A stretch of DNA of 64,000 nucleotides from Pratylenchus scribneri (GCA_030063045.1 JAQSEB010000028.1:186001-250000), one strand, 5' to 3'; positions 1 through 10,888 are shown, counted from the first letter of the stretch. Numbers and translations are program-made. Notes: a model not told the origin generated them from the letters alone.

Positions 1-670
1 TTTGTTCCAGCTGTGCTTCAGCCTTTTGCTGAAGCTTAATCTCTTGGATTTCTTTGAGTAACTGTGCCATATTCCTTTCGTAAAGTGTCAATGGCTCCTC
101 CTCAATTGTGTATGGCGTTCCTGTTTCCAGGCCATCCTTTACGGGTTTGCTAATTGAGTCCGATTCCTTCTTGCCAGTTTCGGTTAATAAAAGGAGCCTT
201 TCCGGTTCCCCGATCCTTTCAAGAGGAGTCGGTCCCGTTTCCGGGTCATCCATTTCTGGGGTATCCTTTGATGTCATAACAACTGGGTTCTGATCAACAA
301 TCAATGCACGAAGTGCCTCACATGGTTGTGCCAGATCATCAACCGGAGTTGGCGTTGGTCCCATTGCTGGGTCATCGAACCTTTCGGCTCGGGTATAGGA
401 AGTGTTTTGACGGTTTTCACTATGTGAAGCTCGATTGGATGGGTTTTGATTTGGGCCGAAGCCCGGGATGCTCCCTACATCCCACCTCATCAACATTTTT
501 ATAAACCTGGTCCTTTGTTCCAAAAATTGCGCATCCAATGCGGCCTCCATACGAGGACTTGTCCACCGCCACCCATCAAGGCCACCCACGGCATGTTGTC
601 CCACACCGGTCCATCCCGGATGCGTCTGCCAAAGTGCGCTCTTGTGTTGTTGGTTGGTTGATCCGGGCAT
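1..670 (-). CDS. gag-like ORF of an LTR retrotransposon, cut by window edge
   Basis: Reading minus from an ATG at 670 there is one frame with no stop for about 223 codons down to base 1, so the ORF continues outside the window. The start of the protein is Gln/Trp/Gly rich, the middle is rich in Pro/Thr/Glu with ALRALIVDQNP-type segments, and the last visible part (LKEIQEIKLQQKAEAQLEQ) is a likely coiled coil. There is no catalytic motif in view. Base composition is clearly more GC-rich than the neighbouring genes, which fits a mobile element. Its position just inside an LTR-like sequence and a possible primer-binding site is what suggests gag; the sequence itself does not name a family. It could instead be another element's structural protein. 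Confidence 0.45.
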   Translation of the reverse strand, partial: MPGSTNQQHKSALWQTHPGWTGVGQHAVGGLDGWRWTSPRMEAALDAQFLEQRTRFIKMLMRWDVGSIPGFGPNQNPSNRASHSENRQNTSYTRAERFDDPAMGPTPTPVDDLAQPCEALRALIVDQNPVVMTSKDTPEMDDPETGPTPLERIGEPERLLLLTETGKKESDSISKPVKDGLETGTPYTIEEEPLTLYERNMAQLLKEIQEIKLQQKAEAQLEQ

Positions 671-897
671 TTTTGTCGCTTTGAATTCGCTTTATTCAAT
701 TTTTAATCGAGTACGAAGACTGAGGATTTCCTCGTCTCCTTCGCCTTTTTATTCTACCCGGCGGAGTGTGGGCGTGTGCGAATTTTCGCTGTGAATGGGC
801 GTAGCCCATTCTCATCTCCGCGGAGTATTTGGTTTTATTTTGTGTGAGGGAATTGAGTAGAACGGAGACTCCTCCCTTCCTCATTCGCGCCAATTTT

Positions 898-1163
898 TGT
901 GCGAGTTAATATTTTTGGTGAGATTGGATGTTGGGAAGTGAGGGCAGCTCGCGTCCTCTTTTCCCTTCATGCTGCCGTGGGGTGAAATTGACGGGCAGCG
1001 AGTTGAGTATGGTCTACTTTTCCCTTTGATTTGGGGAAGAGGATTGGGTGCCTTGCCGGCCTTCCATCTTACCATCGAGGCAAGAGGGCGTTTGTTTGGA
1101 TTGGGAAATGTTGGAAATGGAAATGAAAAGAATAAATTTGGGATGTTTGGCCTAAGCCAAACA
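898..1163 (-). mobile_element. Putative 5' LTR of the same retroelement
   Basis: Reading minus, a TG...CA segment runs from 1163 (TGTTTGGC) to 898 (GCACA). It begins with an inverted repeat, TGTTTGGC/GCCAAACA at 1145-1163. Five bases further in (892 downward) lies TGGCGCGAATGAGG, the TGG start and position expected for a tRNA primer-binding site. The leader (671-892) then reaches the gag-like ATG at 670. The matching 3' LTR is outside the window, so the boundaries are only inferred. The element abuts the 3' end of the minus FLYWCH gene, which lacks the last FLYWCH exon of its paralogue. Confidence 0.4.
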
Positions 1164-1269
1164 TCCACCTCTTTACAATTAAAAGCTTTGGACATAAATT
1201 TGTTAAATTTAAATGTTAACGTAATTGATTATAGGTAATTTAAAAAAAAAGCATTATTTTTAGAACAAC

Positions 1270-1465
1270 CTTTCATGATTATGGCCGTTGGTTAAAATGA
1301 TCTGATTTTCGTTGTCGACATATGCCTTTGCGAGGCATGATGGATTTTTCTTCTTCTCTTCGCATACCCATGCATCATTTTGAAGCCTTTCATAGACAAA
1401 CCCATCATGAAGCATATAATAACCACCGAATTTATGTCTTGCATATTCCACCTTTTTGTCAGTTT
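1270..1465 (-). pseudogene. FLYWCH-finger exon of the minus Ulp1/FLYWCH paralogue
   Basis: This 196-nt exon has acceptor ATAG at 1466 and donor AG/GTTGTT at 1269. It encodes FGGYYMLHDGFVYER...WVCEE...SCLAKA...HNHER, the F/Y-W-C-C-H-x-H order of a FLYWCH zinc finger. It is the same length and phase as exon 17515-17710 of the plus paralogue. The exon that should follow (the sixth FLYWCH of the plus gene) is missing; about 100 bases downstream the LTR sequence begins. Without splicing it ends in a stop right after HNHERLF. It belongs to a gene copy that looks broken elsewhere, so I call it pseudogenic although this exon is intact. Confidence 0.6.
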
Positions 1466-2226
1466 CTATGCAAATATAATTTTTGAATTATATTTATCAA
1501 TAATTAATAAATATTATTTTTTTATATAAGATTTCGAGTATAGGGAATCCAAAAATGAAAACAAATTTATGTTCTATATACAAACTTTCAAATTATTATC
1601 AAAAAAAGAAATTTTCCGTATTGGGATAAAAGCATTGGGATAATATTTAATTAAATATGTTGAATACAAAAATAATATTTTTTTACCGAGTGTGCAAATT
1701 TTTTAAGAAAATTAAAAATTTTTTAATTTAAGTGAAATTAAATCTCAGAATTTACAAATTGAAATAGTTCAATTTAAAAATAAATCATTTGATCCTACTC
1801 GAACGGTTTATAAATCGGTTCAAAAATTAACGATAAAATTAATTCATAGGAATTGAGATGTCTTAAACATTAACCAAATGAAAACAAACTTTCGGATAAA
1901 GATCAATATCCCGATCCCGATGTGGATAAATTTTAAATAATCAAGAATTAATTTCTGATTTTTCAAAAAAAAGATTAGCTTTAGGTTAGTTCGGGCATTG
2001 GCGTGCTAAAATCTTTCATAAATTCATATTAATTGAAAGAAACATATCCTTTTTTCCAAATTTCCTTAAACCTCTTTGTTATTTCCCTCTAGTCTCATTT
2101 CCTTATTTATATAAATTCAATTTTTCACTTTAGTTTGTCATGTTATTTATATTAATAAATTTATATTTCATAAAAAAAAATTTTGAAAAAATATAAAATT
2201 TTTAAACCAATAAATTTTTGATTTAC

Positions 2227-2421
2227 CTCGTTCATTTGTTGCGCCTTTATGAGTGTGATGAATGGTAACCTCAATATAACCATCTTCCAAAACGCCTCTT
2301 GCATTGCAATTTAATGTGAAATATTCTTTACAAATAAGATAACTATTTTTCTTCCCAGGTTTATTTTGTATTAAATAGGCGAATCCATCAAAAAACATTC
2401 GGTTTCTATCGCTCAAATTTT
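2227..2421 (-). pseudogene. FLYWCH-finger exon (minus paralogue)
   Basis: A 195-nt exon with consensus borders (acceptor CGAG at 2422, donor G/GTAAAT). It encodes MFFDGFAYLIQ...SYLICKEYFTLNCNARG...IEVTIHHTHKG, a FLYWCH finger with its Cys-Cys-His-His ligands visible. It resembles exon 16767-16994 of the plus gene and exon 3533-3751 of this copy, so this exon type was duplicated within the minus copy. Confidence 0.6.
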
Positions 2422-2722
2422 CTCGAGTAAAAGAATCTATAAAATTTTATAAATAGATAAAATTTTCAATATCAATTCAATTTTTTCTTTTTATACAAAT
2501 GAATTCAATCAACAATTCCTAAACATGTTGTCGATTTAACCACTGATTACCAATTTTTGTAAATCAATTCAAAATATCTTTTGTAATAAAAATTAACTTT
2601 CAGTAAATATGCAAATTTGTAGATATCGAAATAATCACCTCTCTGGTTTAATTTTTTATGCTTATTTAGGCCTATTCTTATTTCAATAACAAATATTTAA
2701 TCTAATATTGCAATAAAGTTAC

Positions 2723-2977
2723 CTTTAAAATGGTCATATGTCTGCAATCCTTTTAGTCTTTCTGATTGTGGATGATTGCTATGTTCCTTTTTGTCGATTA
2801 TTTTATTATGATCATTGATTGTTACTTCTCCCATGCATTTTGCTTCGGTATTTCTTTCTTCACACATCCATAATCCGATTGATCTAGATCTAGATTCAAA
2901 GTTTTTTGCATTCTTATAAATATATCCATCATGAACAAGTAAATATCCTCCATATTCATTTTTTACATATTTAACAG
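2723..2977 (-). pseudogene. FLYWCH-finger exon (minus paralogue)
   Basis: A 255-nt exon, exactly the length of plus-gene exon 16275-16529 and with the same phases. It encodes VKNEYGGYLLVHDGYIYKN...GLWMCEERNTEAKCMGEVTI...EHSNH, nearly identical to the plus copy. Acceptor is CAG at 2978-2980 and donor is G/GTAAC. Strong conservation at protein level shows the two copies separated fairly recently or were under selection. Confidence 0.65.
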
Positions 2978-3166
2978 CTGAAAAATAAAAAAAAATAAAA
3001 GCTCAATAAAATTCAACTGAGTGATTGAAAAGAGTCTATTATAAATATTTATATTGACTAAAATATTAGTTGAATAGTCTGATTGTACCCAATTTGGATA
3101 ACATTTTCTTTTCCTGTTTGTGGAGATTGCCTTATATTAATAAACATTAATTTTTTAAATTTTTCG

Positions 3167-3435
3167 TCAATCTTTTTCCATATCGATAATTTTTCTAATG
3201 GAAGCGGTTTGAAGTGTTAGGCCTGTTGGACGAAATGATTCCGGTTTAGATGGTTTTCCGGGGTAACGAATTGATTCCGGTTTATGTGCTTGGCCAGAAG
3301 GACGAATTGATTCAGGCTGAGTTTTTACGCCAGAGAAAAGAATTGGGCCAGGTTCAGCAGATTGAGTTTGTTTGCCATAGGAACGAATTGAAGTAAAATT
3401 TGATTGTTTATCAACAAGATGGCGAATTGATCCAG
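3167..3435 (-). pseudogene. S-I-R repeat linker exon ending in an in-frame stop (minus paralogue)
   Basis: In the frame set by the preceding exon this exon encodes a linker with PGSIRHL, FTSIRS, QPESIRPSGQ, KPESIRYPGK, KPESFRPTG and TASIRK, the same S-I-R peptide motif as the plus paralogue (15432-15865). It runs into TGA at 3167-3169 with no donor before it, whereas the plus copy continues through a donor into further FLYWCH exons. This stop is one reason to regard the minus copy as decayed, unless an undetected splice site is used. Confidence 0.55.
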
Positions 3436-3532
3436 CTATTAATTAAAATTTATATTCTATTATTAAAAAATTTCAAAGTCAATTATTATAATAATGAAAA
3501 AATGGTCAATTATTCATATATATTAGAATTAC

Positions 3533-3751
3533 GTTGTTCCATTATGGCTTTATGTGTGTGTTGAACAGTAATTTCAATTAGTCCATTTTCGTTATCGACA
3601 TTCGCTTTTGCTGGGCATTTGGAGCTGCGCATTTCTTCGCAGTTAAGATAACTTTGCTTTCCATATTTTGTGCTCTCTTTATAGAAGAATCCATCAACAT
3701 ATACTCGTTTAGACAATTTCAAATTTTGCAAATCCAACTGCGTGAGTTGTT
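3533..3751 (-). pseudogene. FLYWCH-finger exon (minus paralogue)
   Basis: A 219-nt exon (acceptor TTTTTCAG, donor C/GTAATT). It encodes QLDLQNLKLSKRVYVDGFFY...SYLNCEEMRSSKCPAKA...ITVQHTHK, a FLYWCH finger equivalent to plus exon 16767-16994. In the plus gene this exon lies after the S-I-R linker; here it lies before it, so exon order is rearranged. The phase of the Ulp1 exon (2) does not fit the phase needed here (1), so an exon is missing or the gene no longer splices properly. Confidence 0.6.
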
Positions 3752-4469
3752 CTGAAAAATATAATGAATGATCAAATTATTAGACCCATTTTATCCGAAA
3801 AATTATTCCAGGCAAGTAAATATGATTTTCTACTTATTAATCAAAAATTAAAATTAATAATTATTTTATAGGCAATTATTAATTTTTATTTTTAGTTCAA
3901 ATGAATAAAAATTAAAATATAGATACCTAATTTCGTTATTATCAATATATTCATTCTCAAATTGATATCTTTATAATCAGTTTAAATATTCATAAAAGCA
4001 CACTATGATATAATAAAAAATAAAGAAACCTTTAAAATGGATACAATGTTTTAGCAGGAATCAACTAGGGAGTCATACCAATCGAATGATTTATAATACA
4101 TGCATGACTAAACATCTAAAATAAATGGATTTTAAACCGGGACAAAGAAGCCCCATCCAATTTCTCTCGTATCTGGAAAGAGGGGAGTATTTGTGACGGT
4201 ATGATTAGGGTTCGAATCCAACCAAGATCAAATAATTTTTAGATGAATAAATGTAGAGAATGTTTTAATGTTTTTTTAAGTCTGAAATGATTATTTATAT
4301 TGGAAAGCAAAAAAGTTTGTAAAACCATTTGAAAAATGGGTCTAAATAGTTTTAAAAATGTGTTGGAATGAGTTATAGATAGCGAAGATCAAGAATTCTT
4401 AATAAATTTTTAATTAGTATAAAAATATTAAATTTTGTTAACAAATAATATTTTTATTTTTAAAGTTAC
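3752..4469. other. Intronic/spacer sequence with a lone tRNA B-box-like motif
   Basis: About 720 AT-rich bases between the FLYWCH exon and the Ulp1 exon. The only thing noted is AGGGTTCGAATCC near 4207, a good RNA polymerase III B box, preceded by a G/C-richer patch from 4137. No A box or tRNA fold is visible, so it may be a SINE or tRNA relic. Confidence 0.25.
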
Positions 4470-5781
4470 AATCGGTGCGCCAACAATTCCCGATATATCC
4501 TTGTTCGACATTCTGGTATCATATCCTGATTGAAATGAAAGTATGTCAAAATATCTCTGTTCCTTATAATTTCCTCGGCGTACATCAAAAGGAACACCCC
4601 ACAATCCCATGTGTTCATTTGGCGTGGAATATCTGGTCTATTTATCCATCCAACTTGATCCATATTAAAATATTGAGAGTCGCCATATAAAATAGCAAAA
4701 AAATCGAATAAATCTTTTCTGAATTTCCCATTTTCTTCTGTGTCCACACCATTATTCAAAGAGTCGCAAAAGACAACATTCTTCAAATCGAACACGGCTA
4801 ATGCCCAATGAGTTCGATGCAAATGTGCTGGAATTATCCAAAATTGGACGGACCAGATACCATCCTGCCCAAATTGCTCTAGCCGCCAATTAGGCGCAAT
4901 CCCTTTCTTATCCCGAAAGTCTTGGATGACAGGGCATGGAACAAATCTCGCGTCGTCCCGTCCTCGTGTTATCAAATCCAAATATGCGTAGATCACAAAA
5001 TTTCCTAACCAACCGTGTGGGTGGGCTAATGCTTCGTTCATCTCTTCGAGCAATAAATCCCTCAAATTTACATCTTTGTTGGTAATCCTTACGAATTGGG
5101 GTCCCAAAAAAAATTTTTTTTAATTTTTCAAAAATTGGTTTCTAGGGGTTTTCGAGGGCGTAGAACACGAATCTGACATCCATTTTGTCATATCTTACTA
5201 TCTTGGTAAGATATTGCCGACTTTTACCAAGAAAATGTTAAGGGGGGACCAAGGGCATTTTTCAAAATATTTTTAATATAGGCATATTATAGCTCATTCG
5301 ACGCGGCTCCGCGAGCTGAGTCGAATGGTACTGCTCTTATTTCATTTTATTTAGTTTTGGACAAGTTATGACCAAATGAAAAATTTATCATGGTAAGATA
5401 TTTAGACTTCTAACACGGCAATAACTGAATATTATCTTATAAAAATGGTACCATTCGACTCAGCTGGCCGAGCCGAGTTGAATGAGCTAAATATTGTCCA
5501 CAGAAAAATTTTCACAAAAAATGCCCTTGTTCCCCCCTTAGCATTTTCTTGGTAAAAGTCGGCATTATCTTACCAAGACGGTATGATATGGCAAAATGGA
5601 TGTCGGATTCGTGTTCAGCACCCCCAAAAACCCCCGGAAAACAATTTTTGAAAAATTAAAAAAAAAGTTTTTTTGGGACCCCAATTCGTAAGGATTACCT
5701 CTTTGTTTTCACGTATTCGTGGCTTTACATGTGAGGGCATTGTAGGAATTTGTTGTATAGATTCATCATCACTGTTTTTAT
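4470..5781 (-). pseudogene. Ulp1/SENP-like SUMO protease exon, split by a foldback element
   Basis: Minus-strand Ulp1 (peptidase C48) exon, acceptor near 5782 and donor TT/GTAAC at 4469. Between 5080 and 4470 the catalytic core is intact: THWALAVFD (His), VVFCDSLNN (Asp), and QMNTWDCGVFLL (oxyanion Gln and nucleophile Cys). It is almost identical to the plus copy at 14561-15311. The upstream part (5781-5700, SDDESIQQIPTMPSH...) is separated from the core by a 619-bp foldback element that duplicated 8 bp. Reading straight through enters the element, so the domain probably cannot be made whole unless the element is spliced out. I saw no in-frame splice that would do this. Confidence 0.75.
5073..5707. 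mobile_element. Foldback MITE (5081-5699) with 8-bp target duplication TCTTTGTT
   Basis: Ends are perfect inverted repeats starting GGTAATCCTTACGAATTGG. The two arms stay complementary for more than 200 bases each, through GTCCC, the ACCAAGAAAATG/CATTTTCTTGGT blocks, and the GGTACCATTCGACTC-type inner ends. Flanking TCTTTGTT is present at 5073-5080 and 5700-5707. The 8-bp duplication would fit hAT-like or Merlin-like transposition; there is no coding capacity. It sits inside the Ulp1 exon of the minus paralogue. Confidence 0.85.
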
Positions 5782-5903
5782 CTTGAATTTAAAATATTAT
5801 TTTTTAAAAAAGTTTTTAAATATATTTAATAATTTGATACTTATATAAAACAAATTTTTATAAAGTATATTTTTAAAAATTTACTTATTTTTTTTTTTGA
5901 TAA

Positions 5904-6190
5904 ATTAATATTGGGAAATATTTAAAATGTCGAAAAGAGTATTGAAAATGTCGAAAAGGATATAATGTCTCAAACCAGTTTTTGGTTTATAACTTTTTTG
6001 TAACTAGGGGTTTAAGGCTAGGGTTAGGTTCAGGGCAGGCATGGGATTAGGGACTAGGGGCTAAGGGCTAGGGAATCTTAATGAAGCCTGACTGGGCCAA
6101 GTTATATGGCCTAAAAGAGAATGAGACATAATATCCTTTTCGATATTTTCAATACTCTTTTCGACAAATTAAATACCATCCAATTAATAT
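5904..6190. mobile_element. Foldback MITE with degenerate TAGGG-rich core
   Basis: The inverted arms share GTCGAAAAGAGTATTGAAAA and ATCGAAAAGGATAT (left 5938-5970, right mirrored at 6126-6165), and more loosely ATATTTAA/TTAAATA further out. The centre (6003-6075) is a degenerate run of GGGTTTAAGG, CTAGGG, TTAGGG and GGCATGGGATTAGGG. Two other elements in this window (52395-52612 and 61988-62965) have the same kind of core. Confidence 0.6.
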
Positions 6191-6322
6191 TTACTTTTAA
6201 TATTTATACTAATTAAATCTTATGGTTGGAATAGAGTCTACTAAACATCCATATATAACAAATTAAAATTTTAATTTTTTAATATTATATAAATGATACT
6301 AGCAGAATTGCTTAAAAAAATT

Positions 6323-9300
6323 ATATTTATTTTATATATGTTGCAGCCGATCTCTTTTTTTAGCCGATCTCGATTTCGGCTAGCCGATCTCGATTTCGGC
6401 GGGAACGATGGGAAATCAAATCAGAACGAATCAAATCAGAATGGCCAAAAATCAAATCAGAACGACGGGAAATCAAATCAGAACGGCCAGAAATCACATC
6501 AGAATGGCCGGAAATCAAATAGAACGGCTAGAAATCAAATCAGAACGGCCAGAAATCAATCAGAACGGCTAGAAATCAAATCAGGATGGCCAGAAATCAA
6601 ATCAGAACGCCCAGAAATCAAATCAAAATGGCCGGAAATCAAATAGAGCGGCCAGAAATCAAATCAGAACGGTCAGAAATCAATCAGAACGGCCAGAAAT
6701 CAAATCAGAATGACCAGAAATCAAATCAGAACGGCCAGAAATCAAATCAGAATGGCCGGAAATCAAATCAGATTGGCCGGAAATCAAATCAGAATGGCCA
6801 GAAATCAAATCAGAATGTACTGAAATTAAATCAGAACGGCGAGATATCAAATCAGAATGGCCGGAAATCAAATAAGAATGGCCAGAAATCAAATCAGAAT
6901 GGACTGAAATTAAATCAGAACGGCCAGAAATCAAATCAGAATGGCCGGAAATCAAATCAGAATGGCCAGAAATCAAATCAGAATGGACTGAAATTAAATC
7001 AGAACGGCCAAAAATCAAATCAGAATGGACTGAAATTAAATCAGAACGGCCAGAAATCAAATCAGAATGGCCGGAAATCAAATCAGAATGGACTGAAATT
7101 AAATCAGAACGGCCAGAAATCAAATCAGAATGGCCGGAAATCAAATCAGAATGGACTGAAATTAAATCAGAACGGCCAGAAATCAAATCAGAATGGCCGG
7201 AAATCAAATCAGAACGGCCAGAAATCAAATCAGAATGGCCAGAAATCAAATCAGAATGGACTGAAATTAAATCAGAACGGCCAGAAATCAAATCAGAATG
7301 GACTGAAATTAAATCAGAATGGCCGGAAATCAAATCAGAATGGACTGAAATTAAATCAGAACGGCCAGAAATCAAATCAGAATGGCCGGAAATCAAATCA
7401 GAATGGACTGAAATTAAATCAGAACGGCCAGAAATCAAATCAGAATGGCCGGAAATCAAATCAGAATGGACTGAAATTAAATCAGAACGGCCAGAAATCA
7501 AATCAGAATGGCCGGAAATCAAATCAGAATGGACTGAAATTAAATCAGAACGGCCAGAAATCAAATCAGAATGGCCGGAAATCAAATCAGAACGGCCAGA
7601 AATTAAATCAGAATGGCCGGAAATCAAATCAGAACGGCCAGAAATCAAATCAGAATGGCCAGAAATCAAATCAGAATGGACTGAAATTAAATCAGAACGG
7701 CCAGAAATCAAATCAGAATGGCCGGAAATCAAATCAGAACGGCCAGAAATCAAATCAGAATGGCCGGAAATCAAATCAGAATGGACTGAAATTAAATCAG
7801 AACGGCCAGAAATCAAATCAGAATGGACTGAAATTAAATCAGAATGGCCGGAAATCAAATCAGAATGGACTGAAATTAAATCAGAATGGCCAGAAATCAA
7901 ATCAGAATGGACTGAAATTAAATCAGAATGGACTGAAATTAAATCAGAACGGCCAGAAATCAAATCAGAATGGCCGGAAATCAAATCAGAATGGACTGAA
8001 ATTAAATCAGAACGGCCAGAAATCAAATCAGAATGGCCGAAAATCAAATCAGAATGGACTGAAATTAAATCAGAACGGCCAGAAATCAAATCAGAATGGA
8101 CTGAAATTAAATCAGAATGGCCGGAAATCAAATCAGAATGGCCAAATCAAATCAGAATGGACTGAAATTAAATCAGAATGGCCAATCAGAATGGACTGAA
8201 ATTAAATCAGAACGACCAGAAATCAAATCAGAATGGCCGGAAATCAAATCAGAATGGCCGGAAATCAAATCAGAATGGACTGAAATTAAATCAGAACGGC
8301 CAGAAATCAAATCAGAATGGCCGGAAATCAAATCAGAACGGCCAGAAATCAAATCAGAATGGCCAGAAATCAAATCAGAATGGACTGAAATTAAATCAGA
8401 ACGGCCAGAAATCAAATCAGAATGGCCGGAAATCAAATCAGAATGGACTGAAATTAAATCAGAACGGCCAGAAATCAAATCAGAATGGACAAATTAAATC
8501 AGAATGGCCAGAAATCAAATCAGAATGGACTGAAATTAAATCAGAATGGCCAGAAATCAAATCAGAATGGACTGAAATTAAATCAGAATGGACTGAAATT
8601 AAATCAGAACGGCCAGAAATCAAATCAGAATGGCCGGAAATCAAATCAGAATGGACTGAAATTAAATCAGAACGGCCAGAAATCAAATCAGAATGGACTG
8701 AAATTAAATCAGAATGGCCGGAAATCAAATCAGAATGGCCAAATCAAATCAGAATGGACTGAAATTAAATCAGAATGGCCAATCAGAATGGACTGAAATT
8801 AAATCAGAACGACCAGAAATCAAATCAGAATGGCCGGAAATCAAATCAGAATGGCCAAATCAAATCAGAATGGACTGAAATTAAATCAGAATGGCCAATC
8901 AGAATGGACTGAAATTAAATCAGAACGACCAGAAATCAAATCAGAATGGCCGGAAATCAAATCAGAATGGCCAGAAATCAAATCAGAATGGACTGAAATT
9001 AAATCAGAATGGCCAGAAATCAAATCAGAATGGACTGAAATTAAATCAGAATGGACTGAAATTAAATCAGAACGGCCAGAAATCAAATCAGAATGGCCGG
9101 AAATCAAATCAGAATGGACTGAAATTAAATCAGAACGGCCAGAAATCAAATCAGAATGGCCGGAAATCAAATCAGAACGGCCAGAAATCAAATCAGAATG
9201 GCCAGAAATCAAATCAGAATGGACTGAAATTAAATCAGAACGGCCAGAAATCAAATCAGAATACACTGTATTATTATCAGGACAATCATAATTATTATCA

Positions 9301-9703
9301 GAATTATTTTCAGAATATAATCAGAACTATAAAAATAGGCTTTTACTCAAAAAAATATCAGATTTTTCTGATAATAATTCTGATTGTTCTGATAATACTG
9401 AGTATTCTGATTTAATTTCCTGCCATTCTGATTTGATTTCTGGCCGTTCTGATTGATTTCTGGCCGTTCTGATTTGATTTCTGGCCGTTCTGATTTGATT
9501 TTTGGCCGTTCTGATTTGATTTCTTTCCCATCGTTCTGATTTGATTTCCCACCGTTTCCGCCGAAATCGACATCGGCTAGACGAAATCAACATCGGCTAG
9601 CCGCGAACGAGATCGGCTAGCCGAATCGAGATCGGCTAGCCGAAATCGGGATCGGCTAAAAAATGAGATCGCCTGCAACATATATAAAAAATTCTGCAAA
9701 AAT
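6323..9703. repeat. Foldback element loaded with a 21-bp satellite array
   Basis: The outer arms are inverted copies: TTTATATATGTTGCAG...GCCGATCTCGATTTCGGC at about 6330-6400 and its complement at about 9556-9690, with repeated AGCCGAT...TCGGCT blocks. Inside, 6410-9260 is about 135 tandem 21-mers. Three variants recur, ending AATGGCCGGAAATCAAATCA, AACGGCCAGAAATCAAATCA and AATGGACTGAAATTAAATCA, often in a 63-bp higher-order order. After a short AT-rich hinge (9262-9412) a handful of the same units appear in reverse orientation (9414-9545). So one arm has expanded hugely. Both strands are stop-free over long stretches because the unit is a multiple of three, not because a protein is encoded. 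Confidence 0.85.
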
Positions 9704-10031
9704 TTTTCCCAACCCTTTAAGCGACTGGTTGCTGTGTCCAGCTCCATATCAACAGGACCAAAATGCGATTGCTTCATTGAGCCTTTTTCAGATTGGAAGC
9801 TTTTTAGATCCGTGTCGACCTAATTATAATATTCTATTTTTAAATTTTCAATCAACACAATACCGGCGGCTGATTTACGACATTAATTTGATTTCGCCGT
9901 TGCTCTGACTCTGCCATTCCTTGCATCCATTTATCATATACTCCATTAGTAGAATCCGAAGCACTAACTACCTTTGGACAATAAATGCAAATTATAAAAA
10001 GAAAAATGTGTAGAATTAAATTTTTTATCAT
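9701..10031 (-). pseudogene. Signal-peptide exons of the minus paralogue
   Basis: Minus ATG at 10031 opens MIKNLILHIFLFIICIYC..., a hydrophobic N-terminus with likely cleavage after VVSA. The exon ends QINVVNQPP at 9864. A 44-nt intron (9863-9820) joins in phase to VDTDLKSFQSEKGSMKQSHF..., which reads until it runs into the foldback/satellite element at 9703. Nothing is known of this N-terminal domain. It lies head-to-head with the plus gene whose first exon also encodes a signal peptide, so I take it as the 5' end of the minus Ulp1/FLYWCH copy. It could also be an independent small secreted protein. Confidence 0.45.
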
Positions 10032-10888
10032 TTTTCTTTAAAATAAAAAATTGATTAATATATTGTCAAAAAATACATTTAACCAAAAGCAATTTATAAA
10101 AAATATGTTATATATTTAATGGAATAATTTTTTCATAAGAAATAATTAAAAACGAAATTAATTTTTTGGATGCTAAAAGCAAGGCTTAAGTAATTTTTCA
10201 TTGATTTATATTCGTTTGAATTGGATCAAATTTTCGTATTATTATAGTTTTATTTTTAAAAATAAAATATAAAACTATATTCTTCAAAATATGCTGTTGT
10301 ATCTAATTTGAATCTTTTATTTTATTATTGTTTTTTAGTCATGAACCAGTCCCTTCGGGACTGCTTTAGCGGTTAGAGTGGGCGACTATTAAAATACAAT
10401 AATATACAAACACCCAGAAAAATGAAATTAAAAATTAAAGGATTGATATTTCATATAAAACTATAAAAATATAAAATTGTTTTTTCTCCAATTATTATAT
10501 AAAATGCACCCATATTTAGCATGAATTATAAATTTTATTTAAAATTCTCCTCAATGGATATTATGGCTTAAAGCATAATTAAAAAACTATAAAAATATAA
10601 AAAATGATTTAACGAAAACAAAAAATGGAGAAAGAAATACCAAAAATTTCGTTAATTTTTCTCATTTTAAAATAAATTCACTTTAAATTTTTTTTTCCAA
10701 AAAGCTATCATTAAATTATTGCAATTCTTTTAAATAAAATGAAACAGAAAAAGTAATCTGATACAACAGATATCCTTCCCAATAAAAATAAATTAACAAA
10801 TTCATAACATTTTTACTTATATTAATATAAATTTTGAATATTGATTTTAAAAAGTCGAACTTTATTTTATCTGCTTTTTTATAGAAAA
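10032..10888. promoter_or_regulatory. Shared intergenic region between two divergent secreted-protein genes
   Basis: About 860 AT-rich bases separate the two divergent start codons, so promoters for both directions probably lie here. The final CTTTTTATAG just before the plus ATG (10884) could serve as a trans-splice or intron acceptor. A perfect hairpin CAGTCCC-TTC-GGGACTG lies near 10348-10364. Part of this region (about 10394-10620) recurs downstream of the plus gene. Confidence 0.35.
10394..10620 (+). repeat. Direct repeat flanking the plus Ulp1/FLYWCH gene, upstream copy
   Basis: The block with ATGAAATTAAAAA, TGATATTTCATATAAAACTA and AAATATAAAATTGTTT, followed by TTATATAAAAT and ATGGATATTA, recurs in the same order and orientation at about 18840-19040. 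The copies are diverged but collinear, so the plus gene is flanked by direct repeats, as expected for a segmental duplication or a dispersed repeat pair. Confidence 0.5.

Noticed and set aside
969..1238. Plus-strand ORF across the putative LTR
   Set aside because: It lies over the LTR in the opposite orientation to the gag-like frame and has no recognisable features.
6410..9260. CRISPR-like regular array
   Set aside because: The units are contiguous 21-mers with no unique spacers, in a eukaryotic genome and within a foldback element; it is a satellite.
6586..9291. Very long open frames on both strands (NQNGRKS-type and SGHSDLI-type repeats)
   Set aside because: They exist only because a 21-bp tandem repeat is a multiple of three and lacks stops in several frames; no start context, domain or unique sequence supports a protein.
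10348..10364. Hairpin CAGTCCC-TTC-GGGACTG as a transcription terminator
   Set aside because: Hairpin terminators are bacterial; the context is eukaryotic. Kept only as a minor palindrome in the divergent intergenic region.
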